Source of the DNA: an uncultured Aquimarina sp.
GTDB lineage: Bacteria > Bacteroidota > Bacteroidia > Flavobacteriales > Flavobacteriaceae
Direction: 5' to 3'
DNA: 64,000 nt
Assembly: GCA_947498785.1 (NCBI GenBank)
Contig: CANMLS010000013.1
Span: forward strand, 1-64,000
The translations under genes and the position numbers were made by a program. The notes beneath the pieces were generated by a model. That model ran no database searches. It was not told where the DNA came from and saw only the letters and a program-made list of their open reading frames with translations. Positions 48,079 to 57,833 of the stretch are shown piece after piece (positions within the stretch are counted from its first letter, which is position 1; every line of letters begins with the position of its first letter).

Positions 48079-48813
48079 TTAAGAGAGTAAGTTGTTGTCA
48101 TTTTCGTTAAAAATTACGCTTTTAACTTCATTGATATAGCTTCTTCCAATCGGATATCGTATATCTGCTATTTCGATACTGTTTCCTTCAATGGTTTCTA
48201 CTTTATCAATGGAGATAGTATATGATCTATGAATTCTTATAAACTTATCAGAAGGTAAATCTTCTGTAAAACTACTTAAGGTTTGATGGATAATATATTT
48301 ATTAGATATTGTATTTATCCGAATATAATCCCGAAGACTTTCTACGGATAATATTTCGTCAAGATAGATTTTCTTTATCTTTTTTTTGTCAATCTTAATA
48401 AAAATATATGATCTTTCATTCGAAGTAGGAATGTCATCTTTCTGTTGATACCCTCTAATTTTGAAGGCTTTATTTACTGCCATAATAAACCTTTGAAAAG
48501 AAATAGGTTTTACCAAGTAATCCAATACTTCAAGTTCATAACTTTTTACAGCAAATTCTTCATGTGCAGTGGTAATTATTGTTAAAGGTTTATAGTTTAG
48601 GCTTTTTAAAAGGTTTAAACCATCTAGTAATGGCATATTAATATCAAGGAATAAAACATCTATTTTGTTGCTTTTTCCAGCCATATAATCAATGCTTTCT
48701 ACTGCATTATTAAATGAGTTTAAAAGCTCTAATCCTTTGGTTTGAGAAATATAGTTCTTGATGACATTAACCGCTAATGGTTCGTCATCTATTATTACAC
48801 ATTTTAAATTCAT
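48079..48813 (-). CDS. LytTR-family response regulator
   Basis: This 244-residue regulator has a receiver domain with phospho-acceptor Asp57 (VLFLDINMP), acidic pair IDDEP at residues 8-12 and conserved Lys (DYLVKPI). A C-terminal LytTR DNA-binding domain (about 135-240) carries the typical IFIKIDKKKIKKI, VESLRDYIRI and FIRIHRSYTIS segments. It overlaps the upstream kinase gene by one base, so the two are translated together. The pair stands between the galactan locus and the N-glycan gene set, transcribed divergently from the latter. It may control either, but no LytTR-type repeat was located. Confidence 0.92.
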   Translation of the reverse strand: MNLKCVIIDDEPLAVNVIKNYISQTKGLELLNSFNNAVESIDYMAGKSNKIDVLFLDINMPLLDGLNLLKSLNYKPLTIITTAHEEFAVKSYELEVLDYLVKPISFQRFIMAVNKAFKIRGYQQKDDIPTSNERSYIFIKIDKKKIKKIYLDEILSVESLRDYIRINTISNKYIIHQTLSSFTEDLPSDKFIRIHRSYTISIDKVETIEGNSIEIADIRYPIGRSYINEVKSVIFNENDNNLLS

Positions 48814-49892
48814 TATACTTTAATTTTTAGATCAACGACATATTGATCATTATCTGTAGTGATATCAAGGTTGTATTCATCTCTATGATATCCCAATTCT
48901 AATCTTTTTTTTACATTTCCGATTCCTATGCCACCAGGATAGGTTATAATTTCATTATTATTTGTTATGGTTGGAATAGGGTTTGAGACCCTAAAGTAAA
49001 GAAAATCATCTAAAACATTAAAATCTATGTTTATTTCTATATCTCCTATATTTTTATTAGCACCATGTTTAAAAGAATTTTCTATAAAGGAAAGGAGTAA
49101 CATTGGAGCAATTTCTTTTTCTTCTATTTCTCCAGAAATATTGATATTAATTTTTAATAAATCTCCATATCTAATTCGTTCCAAATCTAAGTAGTTTTGA
49201 AGACACATAATTTCCTTGGTAAGACTCTGTTTTTTTTGATTTGTTTCATGTAATAGGTATCTCATTAACTCAGAAAGTTTTAATATTGTCTTTGGAGTTT
49301 TATCTGATTTTTCTACAGAGAGTGAATAAATATTATTCAAAGTATTAAAAAAGAAATGTGGAGAAATTTGAGTTCTCAAGAATCTTAATTCTGTTTCTAG
49401 TTGTAGTTTTTCTACATCAATTAGTTTTTTATGTTCTCTTAACCAGTCTAGAGTTACCTTGATTGCTGCAACAAATGCCATTACATAAAGCTCTCCAAGC
49501 ATCATTTCTATTGCATAATTAAGAGTTAATTCATTGGTTACTTCTGGACCTTCTGGCCAAACATTGTGACTGACCATAAAATAAGTCAAATAAAATTTAG
49601 CCAAGAGCATAACAAAAAGAGAAATGATTACTGATACAATATAAATGAAATACTTCCGGCTATGAATAAATTTAGGCATTAAGTAATATATATTGAAATA
49701 ACTTAATGTCATATGAATCATAAAACCCAATGTAGTGGTTTTAAAAGAATATATATAATCGTTAAAATAACTACCCCATCTAAAAGTGGTAAAAACAAAA
49801 TAAATAAACCAGAATATGATATGATGCTTCAGGGTTACAGAATAGTTGTTATCGGGAGTTATATTTATAATGTTTCTAATTTCCTTAAGCAT
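48813..49892 (-). CDS. LytS/YehU-type sensor histidine kinase
   Basis: This 359-residue kinase has four to five N-terminal membrane segments (about 22-145), then a coiled coil and a His_kinase (PF06580) domain with phospho-acceptor His179 in QISPHFFFNTLNN. The C-terminal ATPase region shows the N-box SFIENSFKHG and the glycine-rich GGIGIGNVKKRL. There is no periplasmic sensor domain, so it probably senses a membrane or intracellular cue or works with a partner. It is the first gene of the kinase-regulator operon, overlapping the regulator by one base. Its start lies 293 bp from the divergent GH92 gene. Confidence 0.92.
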   Translation of the reverse strand: MLKEIRNIINITPDNNYSVTLKHHIIFWFIYFVFTTFRWGSYFNDYIYSFKTTTLGFMIHMTLSYFNIYYLMPKFIHSRKYFIYIVSVIISLFVMLLAKFYLTYFMVSHNVWPEGPEVTNELTLNYAIEMMLGELYVMAFVAAIKVTLDWLREHKKLIDVEKLQLETELRFLRTQISPHFFFNTLNNIYSLSVEKSDKTPKTILKLSELMRYLLHETNQKKQSLTKEIMCLQNYLDLERIRYGDLLKININISGEIEEKEIAPMLLLSFIENSFKHGANKNIGDIEINIDFNVLDDFLYFRVSNPIPTITNNNEIITYPGGIGIGNVKKRLELGYHRDEYNLDITTDNDQYVVDLKIKV

Positions 49893-50185
49893 GTTTTTTT
49901 CCTTTTTTAAGACGTTTAACCGAGTTGCTTTGTTATTGGTCTAAAATTATTCGTTTACAAGTAAGATTTGTAAATATTTATGATCTTATTGTTTTTCCCC
50001 AAATAACAATCATAGATGAGATAAATATAAACAGATGAAAGAAACATTGAAAAAAAAATAGTTTTTTTCATCAAATGTGATAACTAAGAGCTTAATAAGA
50101 GAATGTAATATAATGTAATAATTATATTTATGGATGCTTGTTTTTTAAAGATACCTCTTTCAGTTAATCACAAAATTATGAATGT
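49893..50185. promoter_or_regulatory. Divergent promoter gap, LytS kinase / GH92
   Basis: This 293-bp AT-rich gap must hold the promoters for the kinase operon and the plus-strand N-glycan gene set. Neither the 21-bp repeat motif nor a clear promoter could be recognised, which suggests that this gene set is not part of the galactan regulon. Confidence 0.45.
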
Positions 50186-52459
50186 ATGAAAATATTTTAC
50201 AATATTAAATTACTAGCAACAGTATTAATAGTAGTTTTCTCATGTAATACAAAAGAACAAAATGAAAAAGATAAGGATACTACAAAAGAAATAAATGTAA
50301 CCGATTTTGTTGATCCTTTTATAGGTACTGGAGGTCATGGCCATACTTATCCAGGAGCAACAGTACCATTCGGTATGATTCAGGTAAGTCCAGATAATGG
50401 TATTTCTGGATGGGATTGGTGTTCTGGGTATCATTACTCAGATTCAACCACTATTGGTTTTAGTCATTTACACCTTAGTGGAACTGGTATTGGTGATCTC
50501 AATGATATCAGAATAATGCCAATCAATAAAAAGGTTGATTTATCAGATTCTGTTAAAACTAGAGATGGATTAGCATATAAATCTAAGTATTCACATTATC
50601 AAGAAATCGCAAATCCAGGATATTATAGTGTCTTTTTGGAAGATTATAATATTACGGCCGAATTAACTGCTGATAAACGAACGGCTTTTCATAGATATTC
50701 CTATACAGATGGTGATGAGCAATCATTAGTTTTGGATTTAGGGTATGCCATGAATTGGGATGAGACTGTAGCATCAAATATAAATATAGAGGATAAGTTT
50801 ACTGTATCTGGATATCGTTATAGCACAGGGTGGGCCAAAAATCAAAAAGTATATTTTGTTATGCAGTTTTCAAAAGCTATTAATGAATATGACCTCTACA
50901 GTGATAATGTTATAATAGATAAAACTAATATTGTTAATGGAAAGAATACATCTACACAACTATTTTTTAATAAAGGATCCAAAAATCAGCTTGAAGTAAA
51001 AGTTGGAGTTTCTTCTGTTAGCATTGATAATGCTAAAAAAAACATTTCAAAATATAAAAACAACTTTGAATTTGATAGTGTAAAGAAAAAAGCAAATGTT
51101 TCTTGGGAACAAAGGCTTTCAAAAATAAAAGTTGAAACAAAAATAGATTCTTTAAAAACTATTTTTTATACAGCAATGTACCATGCACAGGTTGCTCCAG
51201 TTACTTTTAGTGATATAGATGGTTCTTTTAGAAAAGAAAATGATAGTATCACTTTTACAGATAACTATACTGCATATTCAACCTTATCTCTTTGGGATAC
51301 ATTCAGGTCAGAACATCCCTTACTTATTTTTTTAACTCCTGATAAGGTCACAGATATCGTTAATTCAATGTTGGAGTATTATGAAGATAAAAAAGTTTTG
51401 CCTGTTTGGACTTTGTATGCTAATGAAACGAATACAATGACTGGTTATCACTCGGTTTCTGTAATTGCAGAAGCGTATGTAAAAGGAATAAGAGGTTTTG
51501 ATATCGAAAAAGCATATCAAGCAATGAAGGAGACGATGATGCAAAACGATAGAGGATTAGAGTTTTATAAAAAATATAAATATATCCCATATGATTTGTT
51601 AGATGAGTCAGTCACTATAACCTTAGAATATGCATATAATGACTGGTGTGTAGCTCAAATAGCCAAAGATCTTGGAAAACAAGACGATTATGAATACTTT
51701 TTAAAACGATCTCAAGCATATTCCTATCTTTTTGATGCAGATACAGGATTTATGAGAGGGAAATCAAAAAATGGTACAGATTGGCATGAACCCTTCGATC
51801 CAAAATTTTCTGCACATAGAGTACATGCAGATTATACAGAAGGAAATGCTTGGCAACATAGTTGGTTTGTACCTCATGATGTCGAAGGATTGATTAAACT
51901 TTTTGGAGGTGATACAATTTTTATAAAAAAATTAGAACAGCTGTTTACAGAAGATTCTGAAATTACTGGAGATAATATTTCAGCTGATATTTCGGGCTTA
52001 ATAGGGCAGTATGCACATGGTAATGAACCAAGTCATCACATAGCATATATGTTTAATAAAGCTAATGCTCCATGGAAAACTCAATATTGGGTAAGTGAAA
52101 TATTAAAAACTCAGTATAATACAACACCTAACGGATTAAGTGGAAATGAAGATTGTGGACAAATGTCGGCTTGGTACGTGTTCAGTTCACTTGGGATTTA
52201 CCCAATGAACCCTGCATCTGGAGAATATCAAATAGGAAGTCCAATATTCGAAAAATCTACAATACAATTATCAGAAAATACCAATTTTATAATAGAAGCA
52301 GAACATGTTTCTGATACGAATATATACATTCAATCAGCTACACTCAACGGAAAAGAATTTAACCGATCATACATTACACATCAAGAAATAATAGAAGGAG
52401 GGACATTACATTTTGTAATGGGAGCATCTCCTAATAAAGATTGGGGTGTAAAGAACTAA
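50186..52459 (+). CDS. GH92 alpha-mannosidase, lipoprotein
   Basis: This 757-residue GH92 enzyme has a lipoprotein signal ending VFSC (Cys20). The N-terminal beta-sandwich begins VDPFIGTGGHGHTYPGA, a GH92 hallmark. The (alpha/alpha)6 barrel carries the probable general acid Glu552 in YTEGNAWQ and catalytic base region SGNEDCGQMSAWY (Asp656). The calcium-site region GQYAHGNEPSHH is intact. GH92 enzymes are inverting, calcium-dependent exo-alpha-mannosidases that trim high-mannose N-glycans. It is the first gene of a long plus-strand run, 10 bp before a symporter. The linkage (1,2, 1,3 or 1,6) cannot be read directly. Confidence 0.92.
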   Translation: MKIFYNIKLLATVLIVVFSCNTKEQNEKDKDTTKEINVTDFVDPFIGTGGHGHTYPGATVPFGMIQVSPDNGISGWDWCSGYHYSDSTTIGFSHLHLSGTGIGDLNDIRIMPINKKVDLSDSVKTRDGLAYKSKYSHYQEIANPGYYSVFLEDYNITAELTADKRTAFHRYSYTDGDEQSLVLDLGYAMNWDETVASNINIEDKFTVSGYRYSTGWAKNQKVYFVMQFSKAINEYDLYSDNVIIDKTNIVNGKNTSTQLFFNKGSKNQLEVKVGVSSVSIDNAKKNISKYKNNFEFDSVKKKANVSWEQRLSKIKVETKIDSLKTIFYTAMYHAQVAPVTFSDIDGSFRKENDSITFTDNYTAYSTLSLWDTFRSEHPLLIFLTPDKVTDIVNSMLEYYEDKKVLPVWTLYANETNTMTGYHSVSVIAEAYVKGIRGFDIEKAYQAMKETMMQNDRGLEFYKKYKYIPYDLLDESVTITLEYAYNDWCVAQIAKDLGKQDDYEYFLKRSQAYSYLFDADTGFMRGKSKNGTDWHEPFDPKFSAHRVHADYTEGNAWQHSWFVPHDVEGLIKLFGGDTIFIKKLEQLFTEDSEITGDNISADISGLIGQYAHGNEPSHHIAYMFNKANAPWKTQYWVSEILKTQYNTTPNGLSGNEDCGQMSAWYVFSSLGIYPMNPASGEYQIGSPIFEKSTIQLSENTNFIIEAEHVSDTNIYIQSATLNGKEFNRSYITHQEIIEGGTLHFVMGASPNKDWGVKN

Positions 52460-52469
52460 TATATTTTGA

Positions 52470-54287
52470 ATGAACCTTGCAACCATTGATATTGTAATAA
52501 TTTTATGTTATATATGTATTACACTTTTTTTTGGATTTTACGTTTCTAAGAGAGCATCAAAAAACATGAAATCTTATTTTCTGGGAGGAAACGAAATCCC
52601 TTGGTATTATTTGGGATTGTCTAACGCTTCTGGAATGTTTGATATTTCTGGAACGATGTGGGCCGTTACTGCGATGTTCGTATACGGACTTAAAAGTGCT
52701 TGGTTGCCTTGGATATGGCCTGTATGGAATCAGGTTTTTATTATGGTTTTTTTAGCAGCCTGGTTAAGAAGATCCAATGTAATGACAGGAGCTCAATGGA
52801 TAACATATAGATTCGGAACAGATTTAGGAGCACGTCTGTCACATATTATTGTAACCGTATTTGCAATCATTAGTACTTTAGGGTTTATAGCCTATTTTTT
52901 TGAAGGAATCGGGAAATTTGCAACCATATTTTTTCCATGGGATTTATCATTCAATATTGGATCAATCCTGATTTCTTCAGAACAAGCATATGCACTCATT
53001 ATTATAATTATTACTACACTATATACATTAAAAGGAGGAATGTATAGTGTGGTAGGCACAGAAGTAATTCAGTTTATTATAATGACTATTTCTTGTTTAG
53101 TTATAGGGTATATTGCTTTTACTTCGGTAACAGCAGAGCAAATATCAACAGCAGTCCCAGAAAACTGGAAAGATTTATTTTTTGGAATGGAACTAGATCT
53201 GGATTGGACAGGATATATTGACAGCGTTAATTCTAAGATAGATGAAGATGGTTTTTCTCTTTTCGGATTTTTATTTATGATGATGATTTTCAAAGGAATT
53301 TTTGCAAGTCTTGCTGGTCCGGTACCCAGTTATGATATGCAACGAATTTTGTCTACAAAAAATGAAAGAGAGGCTTCAAAAATGAGCGGACTGACAATAG
53401 TAGTTCTTTCTATTCCTCGTTACCTAATGATTACTGGCTTTGCAATTTTAGGACTAGTGTACTTAGGCCCAGAGTTACAGGAAGGAACGGGGATTGATTT
53501 TGAAACAATACTACCATTAGCAATTCAACGTTTTGTACCTGTTGGGTTAAAAGGATTACTACTCGCAGGATTGTTAGCCGCGTTTATGGGGACATTTGCA
53601 GCTTTTATTAATTCAGCACCAGCATATTTGGTGAATGATATTTATAAAAAATATATAAAACCAGATGCAACCAGCAAAACCTATATAAGATTCAGTTATC
53701 TATCTTCTATTTTAATAGTAATTATAGGTTTGATATTTGGTTTTTTTGCATCGTCAATTAATTCACTTACCATATGGCTAACTTCAGCATTATATGGTGG
53801 ATATGCAGCTGCTAATATGCTAAAATGGATTTGGTGGCGTTTTAATTCATATGGATATTTTGGGGGAATGTTAGCAGGCCTTATTGCTGCTTCTATTGTT
53901 CCTGGTTTTTTTCCAGAAACATCCGCTATTTACCTATTTCCAATAGTATTATTTATGTCCTTTTTAGGATGTTTTTTGGGAGTGTTTTTGGGTAAACCTG
54001 ATAATATAGAAGTTTTAAAAAATTTTTATAAAACGACCAAACCATGGGGGTTTTGGAAACCAGTTTATAAGGAATTAATAAAAGAAGATTCCACATTTGA
54101 AGCAAATCATGATTTTTGGAAAGATACTTTTAATTGTGTAATAGGAATTATTTGGCAGATGACATTTGTATTGATTCCAATATATCTATTAATCAAAGAA
54201 TATTATCAGTTAAGTATAGTGGTTGTTTTAATGATAATAACATCTATAATTTTAAAAAAAACATGGTATAATAAGATAAAAAAATAA
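52470..54287 (+). CDS. Sodium/solute symporter (SSS family)
   Basis: This 605-residue inner-membrane protein has about 14-15 hydrophobic segments. It shows the SSS motifs KSYFLGGNEIPWYYLG near the start, TLKGGMYSVVGTEVIQF in the middle and the sodium-site-like AAFMGTFAAFINSAPA segment. It is longer than the symporter at 37409 and from a different branch. Standing between two genes for N-glycan breakdown, it probably imports mannose or a small mannose-containing oligosaccharide such as Man-GlcNAc. No SusC/SusD pair is seen with this gene set, so larger glycans must enter some other way or be cut outside. Confidence 0.9.
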   Translation: MNLATIDIVIILCYICITLFFGFYVSKRASKNMKSYFLGGNEIPWYYLGLSNASGMFDISGTMWAVTAMFVYGLKSAWLPWIWPVWNQVFIMVFLAAWLRRSNVMTGAQWITYRFGTDLGARLSHIIVTVFAIISTLGFIAYFFEGIGKFATIFFPWDLSFNIGSILISSEQAYALIIIIITTLYTLKGGMYSVVGTEVIQFIIMTISCLVIGYIAFTSVTAEQISTAVPENWKDLFFGMELDLDWTGYIDSVNSKIDEDGFSLFGFLFMMMIFKGIFASLAGPVPSYDMQRILSTKNEREASKMSGLTIVVLSIPRYLMITGFAILGLVYLGPELQEGTGIDFETILPLAIQRFVPVGLKGLLLAGLLAAFMGTFAAFINSAPAYLVNDIYKKYIKPDATSKTYIRFSYLSSILIVIIGLIFGFFASSINSLTIWLTSALYGGYAAANMLKWIWWRFNSYGYFGGMLAGLIAASIVPGFFPETSAIYLFPIVLFMSFLGCFLGVFLGKPDNIEVLKNFYKTTKPWGFWKPVYKELIKEDSTFEANHDFWKDTFNCVIGIIWQMTFVLIPIYLLIKEYYQLSIVVVLMIITSIILKKTWYNKIKK

Positions 54288-54359
54288 GGGAGTAAGGTTA
54301 AATCTGGATGTGATATATAGTAAGAGATTTTTTAAATCAATTAACCAAATAATATATTT

Positions 54360-56789
54360 ATGAAAACGCACAAAAGTATTTTTCAACATCTATTACTGTT
54401 ACTATTGGTGACAGTAAGTACTCGAGGTATTGGGCAAGAATCGGCTATATATGCAGGAGGACCAATTTATAACAATAGAAACTCTTCAATTAATGAATTA
54501 CGAAATTCTGGATTTACAACGGTAATTGTATGGACCATCCATATCGAATCTAATGGAGACCTTGGGTTTAATGGAGAGTTTCCTTTAGTTCAAAATGGAG
54601 TATATGTAGGAAATCAGTCCTATCCTAATTTTCCGGCAGATATAGCTTTATTAAAAACAGCACCAACATCAATAAATAGAGTAGAATTTGGACTTGCAGC
54701 AGCAGGTTCAGGAACTTTTGCAGCAGTTCAAAATTTTCATAATTCAGAAGGTTTTGGACCGGGAACAACACTTTATAAAAATTTTGAAGCTTTAAAAGCA
54801 GCGATTCCAGGGATAGATGCTTTTAATAATGACGATGAAACTACATATCATGCTCCATCTGCAGTTGCATTTACAAAGATGTTAGCTGGATTTGGATATA
54901 AAAATGCAATAGTTCCTTATCGCAATAGTGCTTTTTGGAGAACATTAGTGAATGAGGTAAATGCATCCTATCCTGGTAATATTGATAGAAATTATTTACA
55001 ATGTTATGCTGGAGGTAGTAGAAATAACCCTTGTTCGTCAACTTGGGATTTTGGAATACCCGTTTTTCCTGGTTTATGGGGAGGATCTGGGCAATCTAGT
55101 GTATCTGCTGTAGAAAGTAGAATGAATTCCTGGCAAAATAACTGTGGTATTACGGGAGGTTTTATGTGGATCTATGATGATTTTGATAGTAGTCCATCTG
55201 TTGCTGCTTATGCAGGAGCGATTAATGATGCACTTTCTTCGGGGAGTGTTCCAGGAGTGGCCAATTCACCTAACCCTTCTAATGCGGCATCAAGTATTAG
55301 TATAAATAGCTCTCTTGGATGGTCATCTGGATCTGGAGCTAATTCTCATGATATTTATTTTGGAACAAGCTCACTCTTGGAATTAGAGGATTTTAAAGGG
55401 AATCAATCAAATACATCTTATAATCCAGGAACACTAAATACTGCTACCACATATTATTGGAGAATAGATGAAGTAAATTCATTAGGAACAACTACAGGTA
55501 CAGTCTGGAGTTTTACTACAGGAACATCAACTACAATAGATCATACAGATCCAGTAGGAACTGGTGTAATAACAGCCAGAGCACAAATTAACACTGCAGA
55601 AAGTGCAGACAAAGCATTTGATAATTTGTTTACAAATGGTACGCAGAATACCAATTGGAGTAAATGGTTGGATAACGGAGGAGTTCCTAGTGCTTCGGAC
55701 CCAAGTTGGATTCAAATTCAATTGCCATCGGCAGTTGTAGTGAATAGGATTGCACTAACTAGTGCAAATGATGTACCTGACAGAGATCCTAATAATTTTA
55801 ATATACAAGGGTCAAATAATGGAACGAATTGGATCACATTAAATAGTTGGTCAGGACAAATCTGGGCAAACCGTTTTGAGCGTAAAGAATTTAGCTTTGC
55901 AAATACTATTGAGTATACATATTATCGAATAAATACAACTAAGAATCGAGGGAATATAGACTTAACTCAGATATGCGAGATCGAACTTTTTGGTCCAGTA
56001 GGAACATCTAACCCTCTAGTAGGATGCACTGATTGTATAGATTTTAGTACAACTACATTAGCTTCATATTCGAATCAGGATACAGACGAAATCAATTTTG
56101 TTGAAGATAATGGAGATGCTGCTCGTTTGGTAGATAACACTTGGAAACGTTCTATAGATACTTACTCGATAACGGCTAACACTGTTATTGAATTTGAGTT
56201 TAAAAGCACCGCAGAAGGCGAAATTCATGGAATCGGTTTTGATGAGGATAATTCATTAAGTAGTAACAGAATTTTTAAAGTACATGGTACTCAAAATTGG
56301 GGTATCCAAGATTATGATAATTACCCTAGTGAAGGAAATTATAAGACTTATGTAATTCCAGTTGGGAATTCATATACCGGAAACGCGATGAATCTAGTCT
56401 TAGTCAATGATAATGATAATGGGAGAGGTAACAATAGTTCTTTTAAAAATATAAGAATATATGAAAATTCTAGTACAAGAATAGTGCTAAACTCAAATAA
56501 GACAATTTTAAATGAATTGGATGATGAACCTATCAAAAGTTTGAATAATGATTTGAGTGCTTATCCAAATCCATTTACTAATCAAGTAAAATTAAAATTA
56601 CCAGAAAATCATGATTTTACCGATGTGAAAATTTATAATATTTCAGGACAGCTACTTGTTGAGAAAAACATAGATTCGAAAAATAAAATTGTAGAGTTTA
56701 CTGCACTCGAAAAATTAGAAAAAGGCATGTTTATAATAAAACTAGAAAGTGATAAAAAAACAGTCTTACATAAATTAATTAAAAACTAA
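54360..56789 (+). CDS. GH18-like endoglycosidase with Fn3-like, CBM32-like and type IX sorting domains
   Basis: This 809-residue secreted protein has a signal peptide (1-25) and an N-terminal barrel-like domain (about 28-300). Its GIDAFNNDDE segment fits the GH18 motif DxxDxDxE (Asp153, Asp158, Glu160) with Asn156 in place of the second Asp; the final D-D-E is like EndoH-type endo-N-acetylglucosaminidases. A fibronectin-III-like domain (about 300-390), an F5/8 type C (CBM32-like) domain (395-545), another beta domain (550-705) and a type IX sorting domain (730-809, YPNPFTNQ) follow. The whole context (GH92, GH130, glycosylasparaginase) supports release of N-glycans from glycoproteins outside the cell. 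The GH18 call rests on motif and context. Confidence 0.7.
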   Translation: MKTHKSIFQHLLLLLLVTVSTRGIGQESAIYAGGPIYNNRNSSINELRNSGFTTVIVWTIHIESNGDLGFNGEFPLVQNGVYVGNQSYPNFPADIALLKTAPTSINRVEFGLAAAGSGTFAAVQNFHNSEGFGPGTTLYKNFEALKAAIPGIDAFNNDDETTYHAPSAVAFTKMLAGFGYKNAIVPYRNSAFWRTLVNEVNASYPGNIDRNYLQCYAGGSRNNPCSSTWDFGIPVFPGLWGGSGQSSVSAVESRMNSWQNNCGITGGFMWIYDDFDSSPSVAAYAGAINDALSSGSVPGVANSPNPSNAASSISINSSLGWSSGSGANSHDIYFGTSSLLELEDFKGNQSNTSYNPGTLNTATTYYWRIDEVNSLGTTTGTVWSFTTGTSTTIDHTDPVGTGVITARAQINTAESADKAFDNLFTNGTQNTNWSKWLDNGGVPSASDPSWIQIQLPSAVVVNRIALTSANDVPDRDPNNFNIQGSNNGTNWITLNSWSGQIWANRFERKEFSFANTIEYTYYRINTTKNRGNIDLTQICEIELFGPVGTSNPLVGCTDCIDFSTTTLASYSNQDTDEINFVEDNGDAARLVDNTWKRSIDTYSITANTVIEFEFKSTAEGEIHGIGFDEDNSLSSNRIFKVHGTQNWGIQDYDNYPSEGNYKTYVIPVGNSYTGNAMNLVLVNDNDNGRGNNSSFKNIRIYENSSTRIVLNSNKTILNELDDEPIKSLNNDLSAYPNPFTNQVKLKLPENHDFTDVKIYNISGQLLVEKNIDSKNKIVEFTALEKLEKGMFIIKLESDKKTVLHKLIKN

Positions 56790-56798
56790 ACTTTATTG

Positions 56799-56838
56799 TA
56801 CTACTGTTGTTTGAAATATATTCTAAGCAACAGTAGTA
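56799..56838 (+). other. Intercistronic hairpin
   Basis: An 11-bp perfect inverted repeat (TACTACTGTTG / CAACAGTAGTA) with an 18-base loop lies in the 71-bp gap between the GH18-like and GH130 genes. It has no following T-run, so it is more likely a partial terminator or mRNA-stability element. Confidence 0.55.
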
Positions 56839-56860
56839 TTAACTATAAAAATATAAAAGT

Positions 56861-57829
56861 GTGAAAAATCAAATCCCTTGGCAGGATAAACCTATAGGAT
56901 GTAATGATGTTATTTGGAGATATACTAAAAATCCAATAATACAAAGAGATGCTATACCAACATCAAATAGTGTTTTTAATAGTGCTGTTGTTCCTTTTAA
57001 AGATGGTTTTGCTGGAGTTTTTAGGTGTGATAATAAGGCAGTACAAATGAACATTTTTGCGGGATTTAGTGCCAACGGAATCGATTGGGAAATCAATCAC
57101 GATCCTATTATCATGCAAGAAGGAAATACCAAAATGATTGGTTCTGATTATAAGTATGATCCTCGTGTAACTTTTATAGAGGATAGATATTGGATTACAT
57201 GGTGCAATGGATGTTATGGCCCAACTATAGGAATAGCATATACTTTTGATTTTAAGGAATTTTTTCAATGCGAAAATGCATTTTTACCGTTTAATAGAAA
57301 TGGAGTGTTGTTTCCCGAAAAAATTAATGGGAAATATGCGATGTTAAGCAGACCAAGTGACAATGGTCACACACCTTTTGGAGATATCTTTATAAGTTAT
57401 AGTCCAGATATGAAGTATTGGGGAGAACATAGAAATGTGATGCAAGTAACTCCTTTTGCAGATAGTGCTTGGCAGTGTACTAAGATAGGAGCAGGGTCGG
57501 TACCCTTTTTGACCCAAGAAGGATGGTTAATGTTTTATCATGGTGTTATCAATACCTGTAATGGATTTAGATATGCTATGGGAGCCGCTATTATGGATAG
57601 AGATAATCCTGATATTGTAAAATATAGGACAAAACCATATTTGTTAACGCCTTCTGTGTCTTATGAACAAGTAGGAGATGTTCCAAATGTAATATTTCCT
57701 TGCGCTACTTTACAGGATGTCGAGCAAGATAAAATAGCAATTTATTATGGTGCTGCAGATACAGTAGTGGCATTAGCATTTGGAAGAATAAGTGAAATTA
57801 TTAAGTTTACCAAAGAAAATACATTATAA
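56861..57829 (+). CDS. GH130 beta-mannoside phosphorylase (Man-beta-1,4-GlcNAc type)
   Basis: This 322-residue protein has no signal peptide and a five-bladed propeller typical of GH130. The conserved catalytic Asp100 lies in KYDPRVTF, and phosphate- and sugar-binding regions are seen in [17 protein letters not shown] and MFYHGV. It starts with GTG. GH130 enzymes phosphorolyse beta-mannosides; one branch acts on the Man-beta-1,4-GlcNAc core of N-glycans inside the cell, giving mannose-1-phosphate and GlcNAc. The neighbours strongly suggest this activity here, and the cytoplasmic location agrees. It is the only cytoplasmic enzyme of the gene set and implies that the core disaccharide is imported intact. 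Confidence 0.87.
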   Translation: MKNQIPWQDKPIGCNDVIWRYTKNPIIQRDAIPTSNSVFNSAVVPFKDGFAGVFRCDNKAVQMNIFAGFSANGIDWEINHDPIIMQEGNTKMIGSDYKYDPRVTFIEDRYWITWCNGCYGPTIGIAYTFDFKEFFQCENAFLPFNRNGVLFPEKINGKYAMLSRPSDNGHTPFGDIFISYSPDMKYWGEHRNVMQVTPFADSAWQCTKIGAGSVPFLTQEGWLMFYHGVINTCNGFRYAMGAAIMDRDNPDIVKYRTKPYLLTPSVSYEQVGDVPNVIFPCATLQDVEQDKIAIYYGAADTVVALAFGRISEIIKFTKENTL

Positions 57830-57833
57830 AGTG

